NCBI GenBank assembly: GCA_022605955.1
Contig: JAKCOZ010000022.1
Span: 1,240,001-1,304,000, forward strand
Reading direction: 5' to 3'
Source: Rallus limicola
Taxonomy: Eukaryota > Chordata > Aves > Gruiformes > Rallidae
DNA: 64,000 bases
Part shown: piece by piece, positions 24,101 to 35,695 of the stretch
Layout: each line of letters begins with the position of its first letter
Numbering within the stretch: position 1 is the first letter of the stretch
Made by a program: the position numbers and the translations under genes
Notes under the pieces: generated by a model
What the model saw: the letters and a program-made list of their open reading frames with translations, nothing else
What the model was told of the DNA's origin: nothing
Database searches by the model: none

Positions 24101-26965
24101 ATGACCCGGGGATAACAAGTGTGGTGCCTCCCTGCTCCTGAGAAACCACGTGGCCTCATTTGCTAGGAGCCAAATCTTACTTCACTCATGCTTGTTTTCC
24201 TGTGCTGTGATACATCTAGAAGATCCTGAGCAATTGGGGCCAGTACCTGTCTCATCTGAAATAAAATCACACCTTAGGCGCTATTCTAATAATGAGTAAG
24301 ACTGATTATTCCTATGGCTTTACAACGTATAACTGCAACCCCTTAAGCACTCGAAGGAGCAGGCCAGCACACCTACTGACTCCACATGTTTTCATGGCAG
24401 AATTCACACCGGCCTTTTGTTTTTACTAAATTATCCTAGGTTCCTTTGTGGGGTTCAGTTGTTAACACATTCTCCCTCCTGCAGAAATTAAACATTAGCA
24501 TTTCTCCATCCCAGCAATCTTCAAAGAAACAAAGACATAAACCACAGGTGCCTCTGTAGATATTAAGCTAAGAGTTGAAGAATGAAATACGAGAGTGCTG
24601 GGACAGGACAGAGGTTCATGAGTAGACCCTGGAGTGAGAAATCCCGTTAAATCCTGTTTAACCAGCAAACACACTTCAGCATCGCACCTGACCTGGAGCT
24701 CAACTGTGCTGAAAACAAATCTTGCTCTTGGGTAAGCAGAGGAAAGCAGCCTGCTTTACAGTGATGGGGGCTGGAGAACAGCTTAGAAATATTAACAGTC
24801 TATGCAGAAGAGGCAAGCTCAAGCGGCTTGATGTTGAGATGGGAGGATAAAAGCTCTCTCCCATGTTTTCCGTTGCCTCAGTTGAGGCATCTGATAGCAC
24901 TTCAGACTTGGGCTGCTGCTCTGCTGCTCAGGACCCTGGGACTTTCCTTTAAGAAGAGAGGGGAACCATCCCCTTTGGAGGTAGGGAACGACTCTTAGGG
25001 GACCACACAGTTGCAGCAAGAGATGCTTCCCCCTTTCACTCACATCACTCACATCTCCATGCTGGCCCCAGCCCTTTCGAAGGGGTCCATCTGCTTGCAA
25101 GCACTGCCAGGCCAACAAGATCTGCTGGGTGAAGGGATTGGGGCAGGGCTGGGGCCAGGGCATCCCACCAGCCCTGGGATGCTCCAGTTGCATGTTGCTC
25201 TGCACAGGACCCTACACTGCCATGGGACTGGTACTGGGTGGGCAGGCTGTGCTGCAGCAGCCTCTGCTCTTCTTAGCCACTGCCTTATGGAGAAATAAGT
25301 GGCTAGAGGTTATAAACGAGAGAGAAGCAATCAGTAAGTGAGTGAAGGTACTCTCCTCGAACTGTCTGGGAGGCTGGAAGGGTGAGAGGTGAGCAAACAT
25401 CCCTGAGGCGCAGTCCACTTCACCCACCACAGGCAGCAGCCCCCAGCACAGGCAGCCCTGCCTGCACCCTGCTGCAGGCGAGGCTGGGGCACAGACGGGT
25501 GAGCCGCGAGTCACGGCGCAGCCAGGAACACGAGGCAGCCCTGGGCAGCCTGCGCCAGGAGAAAGTGGAAAACTACAGAACAATCTGAAGAGCTTTCTGT
25601 AGCCCCGAGGAGGCTGACTAGGCAATCTTTAAAGCCGTGTTACTATAGCAGCCCTGATGGTAATTTACCAGTACATCTCCTTTTCTCTTCTTCACGCCCC
25701 TTTCACAACAACAAAAAAAAAAGAGATTAGTCTCATCTTTGCCAATTACCTCTCCATGTTCCCTCCACAGCCTTTGGCTAGCAGCTTTCCAGAAAAGCCC
25801 CACAACATCACTAACGAAGCCCTGTACCATTCTCCCCTGGCACGGGGCGGGGGAAAAAGAGCCTGTGTCAGGAGCATCCAGTTGGGACAAGAACCACATC
25901 GTGGGAGAAGACACATGGTGATTGCATGATGGGCTCCTGTGGCGTGGTTCCTCTGCTGCATGAGCCACAGTTTGAGCAGGAGCTTTTTGCATGAGCAGGA
26001 GTTTTGCTGGAGGTGTGGGCAGGAAACACCCATATACCTTGGACCCCACAAACATCCAGGAGTTCAGGGTAAAGCTGTAGACCTGTGCCAGATTTCTGTT
26101 CTCCAGTTTTGCTAATGATGATCAGGTTTCATGTAACTGATTAAATATTATTCCATGGAGATAAAAATAAGGTTTGGGGTCTGGTCCTACCTGGGATGCT
26201 TGGGGAAATCAGAGGATGGGGTTCGGGGTCTGCTCCCACCCTGGGAAGCTCAGGGAATGCTGGTTAGAAAGGAGGTGCTAAAAGCCCCACTCCCACACCC
26301 AGATGCTGCCCAAGCTGCCAGACACCTCATGTCCATGTCCCTCTTGCCCGGTGCCTCCTGCGTGGTGGGTGGCCAGGCACAGGCATACCCAGGGCTGGAG
26401 GGGGTCAAGATCCTGTGGGACTCCTCAGCGATGCTGCAGCCCCCTCCTCCACCCACCCATGCCAGGAGTGGGGCTCTGCATTGTGGCACACCATTCCAAA
26501 TTTTGCAACTGGATTTTTTTCTATACTGGTAGGTAAATCTCCATGCAGTTCAGTCTGTGCAGGAGATTTGGTGACAGACAGCCTGCCCCAGGCTAGCCCC
26601 ACCACCCTCTTTTCTCTCCCAGTGTGGGTCTGGATGCAATCCAGACCCAGCCCTTCTCCCCAGCCCCTTCCCATGTCACTGGGTGCTCCAGAGCTGGCCA
26701 GAGATCTCCCAGTTGAGCTGGCATTCAAGACGCTCTTTCTTCCTGCACACTTATCCCTAACCCTGCACTGGAGGGGAAAAGGGAATCCTCCCTTTCTGTC
26801 AGCGGTGCCTAAGGAAGAAAGGCTGCTCCCACTTGTGCTTCCTGCACAAATCAACCTAATTACCTAGTGGCAGTTCCAGTGCCATCTAATGAGCTTAAAG
26901 CTTTCATGGCCAGCACCTCCATCCCTCCCTGCGGGAAAGGCAGTTTCCCCTGGGACTGTCCTTAG
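21191..26965. other. Intergenic DNA, no supported gene
   Basis: Mostly unique sequence containing a pure 20-base T-run at 21947-21966. Several overlapping frames of 100-150 codons between 25.2 and 26.9 kb run on both strands over the same DNA and encode no recognisable domain. I see no splice-supported exon. Confidence 0.55.
21947..21966. repeat. Homopolymer T20
   Basis: Twenty consecutive T bases. On the minus strand this is an A20 tract and could mark an old retroposition event, but I recognise no source transcript beside it. Confidence 0.9.
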
Positions 26966-27221
26966 CTGCCTTGTTTCCACTGCCCAGGCTGGTGAAGGCA
27001 GCGTGCAGGGGGTCCAGCGTGCCTGTAAGGACAGGAACACTTCATGGGTCTCATTCTTGTTTTAATACGTTGATTTCCAACCCGTGAAATCCAGCTCAGG
27101 AGAAAAATATGCTTTCACACAGAAAGCAGAGCCTCCCTGAGAGCCTGGGCAGCGCCTCCCAAATGTCCATCGAGACCTAATATCAGATGCTGCTCATGAT
27201 GACATCTCTGGGTACATGGGT
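26966..27221 (+). repeat. Inverted duplication, left arm
   Basis: This arm is the reverse complement of two blocks to the right. Bases 26966-27180 pair with 29075-29292, and 27181-27221 pair with 28761-28801. By eye only about four mismatches separate the ~215-bp block (for example AAAATATGC versus AAAATGTGC, and GGGCAGCGCC versus GGGCAGTGCC), and the 41-bp block is identical. The arm begins CTGCCTTGTTTCCACTGCC. No target-site duplication is evident outside it. Confidence 0.93.
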
Positions 27222-28760
27222 GGGCTGCTTGTTCATGTTTATCAAGCTGTTCCTTATCCTCCCCATGCACCCTGTGCCCTGTACACACCCCAAATCATGC
27301 CAGCATGAGCCAGGAACTGAACTGATGTCCCCATCATATGCAGTGTCATTACAGACCGGTGCCGCAGCCCGTTCCAAGGCTTTAGGTTCCCACATTCCAC
27401 TGTGCTCCCCTTTCAGTACAGTATCTCACCTACTGAACATGAGGAATCCACTTTCTAGCCCCCGAAGCAAAAACATGCACCTCACAGGGCTTCAGTAAGC
27501 ACCAGTCTGCAGATGCCAGCTGGGAATGCTTGGCCTATGCTGGGCTTGCTGCAAAGTTTGACATCTCTGTGTTATCGTACCAGCCATGGAGCCGTTTCAG
27601 TGCTGCAGCACTAATCCATCAACAGGAGTGCGCCCATGACGTTTGCACTGGTGTGAGCAGGTTTCTGGGTTGCTAGGAGTGACTCACGCGTGTGCACGGA
27701 CCGTGTCTGTGGAGAGGCACTAATGTGATTTTCCCAAGCTATGATTGGTTTCCCAATTTCTAAAAAGCCGTCTGGCAGGCTGGGCCCCCTTCCAAGGTTT
27801 CCTGGAAATATGAAGATATTAAGAAGGTGCTGCTGTCAGAGGCGTTGAGTCGAGATCGAGCCCATTGCTCAGCCCAGTGTTGGCTGGCCAGGTCTGCAAC
27901 TTTCTAAAATGATGTCAAAAACCCCAGTGCCAGATTGCTTCCACGCCCAGGGCTCAGGAGCTCATGGCTTGGAACCAGCTTGGCTGGTTCATCCTGCACA
28001 CCCCAGCTTATTTTCAATCCAGCACCAAGTTTATCCTTCGCTTCTGGTCCTGAGCTGTTGTGTAATGTTAATTATCGCATGGTGCCATACTCTCTTCCCA
28101 CGTTCACAGATGTATTTTGGGACTGTGTGAGGTGATTTCTGCAGACAGAAGAATGGGAAGCGCTTGGACACTTTTGATTTAGAAGGCGTCATGTCAATGA
28201 AGGATGAGGGCAGGAGACAGGGTGATGCTCACAGCGATGAGTTAGGAAAGAAGAAGGACGCAAAGACTTTAATAGCCTCACGCCGTGTCTGTCCCCCAGC
28301 TACTCAGCAGATTATCCATTGCCTTTATTAACTCTGTGTTAAATTACCCGTCTTTCTCTTTAATTTTTCATGAGGTTTATTGTTTCATTTTGTCTGGTTT
28401 ATCTTTGAAAGGACTTCTTGTAAAAGTAAAGCTTTCAGGAGATGCTAGCACGCCATGCCACAGAAGAAGGCATCCCTGTGTTCCCAGCACCGGCACTGGG
28501 CAGCGTGAGAGGAGACGGTCCTCATCACACAGAGTCTGGGCAGCGTGGCCACGCTCTACAGCTAGCAGACAGCTCTGCCTTTGCTGCTGAACTTGAACAT
28601 CCACCTGTTAAGACATGGTCCAAGATCACCCAGCCAGCTCCATGCCAGTCAGCTAGTAGCCACTTACCAGGAGATCCCAAAGCTCTTCCTGTGTGACCTG
28701 TACCACAGGACACAGGGTGCAGGGGGAGGACAAGGAACAGCTTGGCAAATGTGGACAGGG
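27222..28760. other. Spacer (loop) of the inverted duplication
   Basis: About 1.54 kb between the arms. An AT-rich block at ~28280-28430 resembles conserved non-coding DNA. Short frames such as 27909-28130 and 28442-28696 show no domain. No transposase or reverse transcriptase motif is visible, so I have no evidence that the arms bound an autonomous transposon. Confidence 0.55.
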
Positions 28761-29292
28761 ACCCATGTACCCAGAGATGTCATCATGAGCAGCATCTGAT
28801 AGTGTCTTCCTCTGTCACAGGGATTTCACCGGCCAGCAGCCCCATACAGCAACACAAACTGCTGCCAACCATGCTGTGCAGCACGGGGAAAGTGCTTGTG
28901 ATGCTGACCCCTGAAAGGCACCCACCAGTGCACGTGGTGCTGCAGGCCGTGGGGTTGGGAGCAAGGAGGTACCTGCAGCAGCGAGTCCCCATGGGACACT
29001 TGCGTGTGACGTCCCTGTCCCTGGCACAGTTTGCTCTGGCTGCCCGGCTGCAGCTGCCCTTTGTTTAGCCATTTCCATTAGGTCTCGATGGACATTTGGG
29101 AGGCACTGCCCAGGCTCTCAGGGAGGCTCTGCTTTCTGTGTGAAAGCACATTTTTCTCCTGAGCTGGATTTCACGGGTTGGAAATCAACGTATTAAAACA
29201 AGAATGAGACCCATGAAGTGTTCCTGTCCTTACAGGCACGCTGGACCCCCTGCACGCTGCCTTCACCAGCCCAGGCAGTGGAAACAAGGCAG
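28761..29292 (-). repeat. Inverted duplication, right arm, interrupted
   Basis: Reverse-complement partner of the left arm in two pieces: 28761-28801 and 29075-29292. Between the pieces lie 273 bp (28802-29074) that the left arm lacks. There the left arm joins TATTAGGTCTCG-side sequence directly, read in reverse complement. The outer end GGCAGTGGAAACAAGGCAG mirrors the left end. No duplicated target bases flank the 273-bp block, which favours a precise deletion from the left copy, or an unusual insertion, over ordinary transposition. Confidence 0.92.
28820..29068 (+). CDS. Candidate terminal exon of an unidentified protein
   Basis: I do not recognise this protein. The frame is preceded by a good acceptor (CTTCCTCTGTCACAG, ending at ~28819) and runs about 82 codons to TAG. 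In translation it contains LPTMLCSTGKVLVMLTPERH and ends SLAQFALAARLQLPFV, with well-mixed residues and GTG/CTG/CAG-type codons unlike the low-complexity frames nearby. It lies almost exactly within the 273 bp missing from the left arm. I found no upstream exon with a matching phase-1 donor. It could be a true last exon, a pseudoexon relic, or chance. Confidence 0.25.
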   Translation, partial: GISPASSPIQQHKLLPTMLCSTGKVLVMLTPERHPPVHVVLQAVGLGARRYLQQRVPMGHLRVTSLSLAQFALAARLQLPFV

Positions 29293-32200
29293 ATTAAACA
29301 AGGCAAATTAATCTTGTTAATCTATTAACAAGTCATTTACATCCAAAAACTTCTATTATTCTGTGGCAAGGTTCGGGCTCCAAAGCTGAGGGGCCCCCCT
29401 GGGGTCCATGTGCCCTCAAAGCCTCTTCTGATCAGATGAGGAGAAGATGATAATTGCAGCTGGAGTGGTGAACCAAGTAAGGGAAAAGGTCCCCTTGCAG
29501 GTGAGAGCCTGGGACTTTGGGGTTTTAGAGGGGAACAGATGCATGGATTATCTCAGCTTTGGATCTCTGACACTTAAATCCCTAATCCCTCTCCTTGTCA
29601 CACTGTAGATACACAGCCACAGTTTTCTCCTTGCTCAAAGCATTAAAGGCATCTGGCTCCAAAAACCCCCTTCACACCTGCCCAGGATCCGCCTCTGCCT
29701 GTGCTGCCCTTGCCAGCACCATGTCTGGCTGCCCCAGCACGAAGCCAGGAAGTCTCTGGCACTCTCCTCCTGCAGCTGAGTGCTACGTGCCCTCCACACC
29801 CATTGAAGGTACAGCAAAGCCTCCAGTGCTTCTGCAAGAGGCAGCTGGATCCAGAGGAACCGGCATCGCCCTTGAAGCAAGGTTGTGGTCCTGCCTGATC
29901 CATGTGGGTGGTGCGGGCAGCCGCCTCTGCCAGAGATGAAACCTTGCCCAGCATCTCCTCTGGAGGGGGAGGAGGCTGTGAGTTGAACTGAGCTGTGAGG
30001 ACGGGTGAGGAAGCCTGGCAGCTGGATGGCTGGACCTACAAGGGCATCTGCAAAAGTCAGCGAAGGAGCATCAGCACTGCAGGGCAGCGCTGGCCTGGGC
30101 ACTGGGCAGAAGAGCACAGGGCTTATTGATGAGCCGGGTTATGCTGGTGACTCACAGTCACTGTCTGTACCTGGCAGTGACTCAGCTCTCGCTTCTCTAA
30201 TGTGACACAAGCTGTAATAAAATCCTGGCTTGTTTGTTGAGGGTTTTTTTTTTACCCTGCTGCCCACCCCCACTGCAGGTTTCAGGACATCCTTTGTTGG
30301 TGTGGCAGCAGCCATCACAACAAGAAGGATACATACATGGGTCAAAACTTATCAGGGGCTTCCTGTCCTCTGGCCACGGCTCTGGAGGCTCAAAGGCCAG
30401 AGATCACAGAGAGGCATGGTTAAAGTGCCACTAGATGAGAGCACGTCCAGATCCTGCTGAGCCTGGCCTGGTGCCTCTGTGACAGGGGAGGGAGAGCCCC
30501 ACTCCCCCCTCTGCAGCTCCTCTGCAGCCAGATCTGGCTGAGGAATGAGCAAGGCAGTCCTGTTTGGACACTGACTGTTGATTTGTCCCTGAAGTTTCAC
30601 AGTGGGGAGTGTGCTGCCACCTTTGCTGAACACCACCAGCCTCCCAGAAGAGCTCCTGTGGCCTCTTCCAGCTGTTTTCCAGAAGCTCCCGACTCTTAAA
30701 CTTGAAATTTCTGCCTTGGGTTTTGGTGTACTCCTTCCCTGTCCCCAGAGCTTCCTGTCACCCCCATAGCCATTCTTCAGGACATATTCCTCAGAACTGA
30801 TGGGTGTGCTGGACTTGCCTGCTCACCTTCCCAGACAGAGCTTCAGGGAGGAAATCCATTTTCTCCCACCACTTTCTCCTTCACAGCTCTCCTCTTCCTC
30901 ATGCCACAGCACATTTCAACCTTTCCTACCCGTGCCTCAGTTTCTCTGACCGCAGATGCTGTGTTTCCTGGTTGGGATACTCACTGGCATCTCAGCCAGG
31001 CCCAAGGTCCAAGCTGGAGTGGACAATGTGGCCTTGGAGATACCCACTTTGGATGCAAAACAAAGCAGTGATTTTTACTCTGTGCCCACATATTGTTGTG
31101 CTGCCTTTCTGCAGCACCTGTGGCTGACAGCAAGTAATACTTCAAGGTTGCAAAGTGTTAATAGTCCAGAGAAACTCCTCTGGGGACTTTCTACCCCAAC
31201 AGAGCAACCCTGAGAAAATCCCACCAGGGAGTACTGAACAAGAACAGGGATTTTGGCACTGGGCAGCCTCTTCCTGATAATATTCCCACAGGAGATCATT
31301 GTACTTAAAAATAAATGCTGCTGATATATCTCCTAGGAGCTGTGCAGCACACGATGGAGCCAAGGAACAGGGTCATGGTCCCATCCCAAGTGCTTCCCAT
31401 TGAAACTGACCACCAGGTCCAGCAGTTGGAAAAAAGGACAGCAGCCTTCTCCATCGGTGTGTCTTGTGGGCAATGCAAGAAAGGCAAGCACTGAGGAAGG
31501 ATCTGCAGAGCGCTGGGATGGGTCTGTGGGTATGTGCAGGGATGTTCTCCAGAGAAAGGGGAATAAAACATTCGGGAATTGTTCCCATTAGAGTGCATGA
31601 CCCTTGAATGAGTCTCTGTGTCCAGAAGCAGTCCTCTAGCAAGAAAGAAGAAGAGTTCCTGTCACCCTGTGCAGTGACAAGAGTTCTGAAGTCCCTGAGC
31701 CAAGGGGCATGGCACTGCAGCCCTGGGGCACGGGCAGCCCTCGCACCCTGGGGAGTGCCTCTCGGCGGGACCCTCTTTAACACTTGGCCGTCTCTCCCAC
31801 ACAAGGTCAGTCCAAGGCATTTTTGGATGTGGTTTTGAAAATAACACTCAGATTGATGACATTTCTTTGCCCTATTTTTATATGCTGTTTATAGGGCCAA
31901 GGATGTTCATTGCTTCATCCTCCTCTGTCCCTCTTCTACGTAATTCCACCAGCGATGTTTTATTACTCCATTTATAATTAATTTAGCCTATTTTTTTTCC
32001 TCGAAGAGTGGTCAGAGACTCCAGTCCCTTCTTAACCTTTTCTGTAGCTTCCTCTGTAGCAAAGATCCTGTCCCTTAATATTAAGATAATGCATCCTTAG
32101 AGGATGAGCAGATGACTGTGTGTAGCCGTGTTAGCACATCCCAAGGTCCTTTCCCTCAGCCCATCAAGGCGTTGTGAATGCACAGAGCAAGAGTTCAGCT

Positions 32201-35033
32201 TCAACCTTGTTGCTGTTTTGCTCCCCACCAAGCTGCCTGATGATAACCCCTCTGGGTCGGCTCCCATGGTGGGGGCAGCACGTGTACAATCAGCAACTGC
32301 ACCTTCCTTGAGATGTACCAGCTTCTTACTGCAGGTTAACATGATTGCTTGTAATCAGCTCTGTGTAGCCATGGTGGGCTGAATCTAGTCAAGTGCTGCT
32401 GCTTCTCATCAGCTTGCAGTGGCGGGCTCTTTGCAAGGTCCCTCTTTAATTCAGATTGCAAAATCCCCTCTGGCCCTGCTGCAGACATGTCTGAGTTTTC
32501 CAGCTCTGCTGGAGTGACACTTCCTACATACTCTGGATGTCCAAAAGCCCCAGAGAAGTGCCCCAACATACCTGATTCCAACAAACTCCCAGCAGGAAAT
32601 AGAGCAGAAGCCTGGGCAATCTGGTTGTGTGACCGCCCGTGTGCAGGGATGGATTTGGTGTGTAGGTATGCTCTCATCAGTAGCAGGCTACATCTCACAG
32701 AAAAACAGATCTGCTGTTATTCTACATCCAATTTGGAAGAAAAGCAGTCACTCCAGGCTGGCCTGAAAGTATGAAGTTCTCCTCTGGACAAAAAGTCTGG
32801 ACTTCATGTTTGGGTATATTCTTCTCTCATACTTCCCTAGGGAGTCACTCTTTTCTGGATTCGTTTCTGGTATCTCCTGCTGTGGATGCCAACCACTTTG
32901 GATGGTGAAAGTAAGTAGCTGCCTACATGTGGGTTCAATCTTCCAATTTGGGACCCCTTTCAATCCTGTCTGTGCATGACATTACTGGATTTTCCCTATT
33001 CTTGCAGTAAATCTGAAAATTCCCTTTCCCTATAGTGGCATTATGATGTTTGGACTAAGGATTTAAGTCTGTGTAGTGACCCAGCAGGTTTTCAGTCTAA
33101 AAAGCCTTCAGCAAAAGCCATCCAGCTCCTGTACATTCTGCTGCTAAAGGCATGGTCCTGCTGCCATAAAGGTCTTCAAAAAAGGGAAAGGATGGAAAGC
33201 TGCAAATGACAGAAGTGTTGCAAAGAAGATTGCTGAGCTCTGCTGTCTTAGGAGAACAAGCAGAAGGGAGATGAGGAAGGCATGAAATCTAAACCCAATA
33301 ACAACAGCCTCATGACATCTAGCTACGCTCGCTCTATCCCTGCCGTGCCTTACTGCAGGAGGTAACACTAACCCCCAGAACAATAGCTCTGACCTTTACG
33401 TGGAGGTGGACCAGTGGTGCTGCAGGACTTCTGCAGCCAACAGCAAGGTTTTAAACTTTTCCATTTCCTGACTTGCAAGGAGAGCAAGTGGCATGGGGAT
33501 AAACCACCCAAGTGTGCCTCCAGATCTGAGCCTTACTCAGGGGCTGAAACTTTTAAATGCAAAAGCATCTTGAAGTATCAGAAACCTCTGGCAGACGTCC
33601 TCAGAGGACATACTTTAGCTCCCGCGCTCGCTGCTGGTGTCTCATGACTGATTTAATTTGAGAACTTCCCTGTGCTGGCTCAGGATGCACTTGCTGGGAG
33701 AGCCATGAGTACTCTCCATGGCTACACGTGAACGTGCAAGCATGTACTGGGCTGGCCAGCCTGGACAGCTGGCTGACCTGGACAGCTGTGACCCTGTCTC
33801 CACTACAGTCCAAAAGAGCTCAAAGAGGCTCAATGCACTAATGCTGGTGCACCCAGGCACATCACTGCATGGAGACACAACATGCACTGGGGACTTGCCA
33901 CCACTTTTGTCACTCTCACGTTCCCCTAATGCCAGATCCTTCCCAATAAACACCTTTGCCCATCAGGTTCACCCCATCCTGGAACTGTCTGCATACTGTA
34001 GAAAGCCAGCCTGTTAAGGAGTGGCAGTGCCCTTGCTCTCAGCTCCTGCATTAAGGACTCCCACAGCTCAGAAAAACCTTGAATACAAAACCCAAATCAC
34101 CAATTTTCATGCTTAATTCCTAACCCCAGATGTGCCTACGTTCAGAAAAGCCAAAGCAAGTGAAGGCCATACAGAAAAGGGTTGTGCTGCTTTGTAGTGT
34201 TTGGTTATTTGTATTCCAGGTTGGCCAACCGACTGGAAAACCCACCCACATGAGCAGGGACCAGAGAGGGGTTTCCCTGCAGGTCTCCTTGGGTAGGGTG
34301 ACAAGCACACGGCAGCCCTGGTTTTGTGCATCCCACCTGCAGAGGGAGAAGCCACACTACATCCCCTGGAACACCATGTGCCTTGGTGCTTGTGTGAAGC
34401 ATCAGGAGAGGTACAGTCCCACCAGACAGCCCAGCTTGCCAGGAGAGGATGGACACGTGGGTGGCAGTGATGTGATGTGCTGCTGAATTTCCAGCTATTT
34501 CTGTTTGTTCTACCTACTATACACACCCCAAAATTTTAGTCAAAATGAAAATCTCAATGTGAAGATTTGTTAACTTTTTTTTTAATGCTGAAAAGTATTC
34601 CACTGAAGAAGAGTAGACTTTGCAAGATTTCTTGTCTACTTTGTCCCATCATGATCTGAGCCTTTCTCCTAGGTGGAGCAGGCTGTGAACTAACCTAACC
34701 CAGTTCAGGCTTAACTCAGGGAATCACTTAAGAACGTGTAAAACTCTCAAAAGCATCAGAACCATTCTTAGCTCTGGCAAAACATTTCAGCATATGGTCT
34801 TGAACACATGCTTAAAATAAAGCCCAAGAACTGCTTTACCAAGCTACTATCAACCACTGCCTCTGACCTGCAAGTTGAACAAACTCAGCCTTCCCCAGGC
34901 ATGTTTTGCAGTCCAAGAGTAGATATTGAAAAAGAGTAAAAGCAGGCAGAAAAAAATGACCCACGTGGGTCAAGTGGCTGAGCTAGAGCCCTGCGACAGT
35001 TCACTGAGGTGGGTTGTGCTTAATGCTTCCTCA
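29293..35033. other. Intergenic DNA, no supported gene
   Basis: Unique DNA apart from a T10-type run near 30243. An AT-rich block at ~31840-32000, with TATAATTAATTTAG near 31973-31986, is a candidate conserved non-coding element. Frames on both strands at 29.6-30.1 kb, 31.3-31.8 kb and 33.6-34.5 kb overlap each other and carry no recognisable domain. Confidence 0.55.
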
Positions 35034-35695
35034 GAATCATAGTATCATAAACTGGTCTGGGTTGGGAGGGACCCCAAGGAGCACAGAGCTCCAACCCCTC
35101 TGCCACAGGCAGGGACACCAACCTCCAGGCCTGGAGCTACACAAGGTTGCCCAGGGCGCCATCCAACCTGGCCTTGAACACCTCCAGGGATGGGGCACCC
35201 ACCCCCTCTCTGGGCAGCCCCTTCCAGCCCCTCACCACTCTCTTTGTAAAGAACCTGCCCCCTAATATCTCATCTAACCCTTCCCTCCTTCAGCTTCACT
35301 CCATCCCCCTTGTCCTGCCATTCTCCACCCTTTAAAAAGCTGATTCCCCTCCTGTTTCGCTGCTCCCTTCAGGGACTGGAAGGCTGCAATGGGGTCCCCC
35401 TGCAGCCTTCTCTTCTCCAGGCTGAACAAGCCCAGCTCCTTCAGCCTCTCTTTGTAGGGGAGCTGCTCCAGCCCTCTGATCATCTTCATGGCTCCTCTGA
35501 CCCCTCTCCAGCAGTCCCACATCTTTCTTGTATTGGGACCCCCAGCTCTGGACACAGGATTCCAGCTGGGGCCTCACAGGGACAGAGCAGAGAGGGACAA
35601 TCCCCTCCCTGTCCCCACTGTCAACCCCTCTTCTGATGGAGCCCGGGATCCATTGGCCTTCCGAGCTGCAGAAGAGCCTGCCTGTGCCTGGTAAC
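35034..35695 (-). mobile_element. CR1 LINE, ~660 bp
   Basis: On the plus strand the copy starts with the reversed 3' terminus (aatcatagtatcataaactg) and proceeds through 'ccaacctccaggcctggagc', 'ctggccttgaacacctccag', 'ccttcccctccttcagcttc'-like and 'ccttctcttctccaggctga' landmarks to the decayed 'ttggccttccgagctgcaga' region. It is therefore a minus-strand, 5'-truncated CR1 without a reverse transcriptase domain. It is closely related in sequence to the copy at 52.4 kb. Confidence 0.92.

Noticed and set aside
26966..29292. DNA transposon with long terminal inverted repeats
   Set aside because: No transposase motif in the loop and no target-site duplication outside the arms. Kept only as an inverted duplication.
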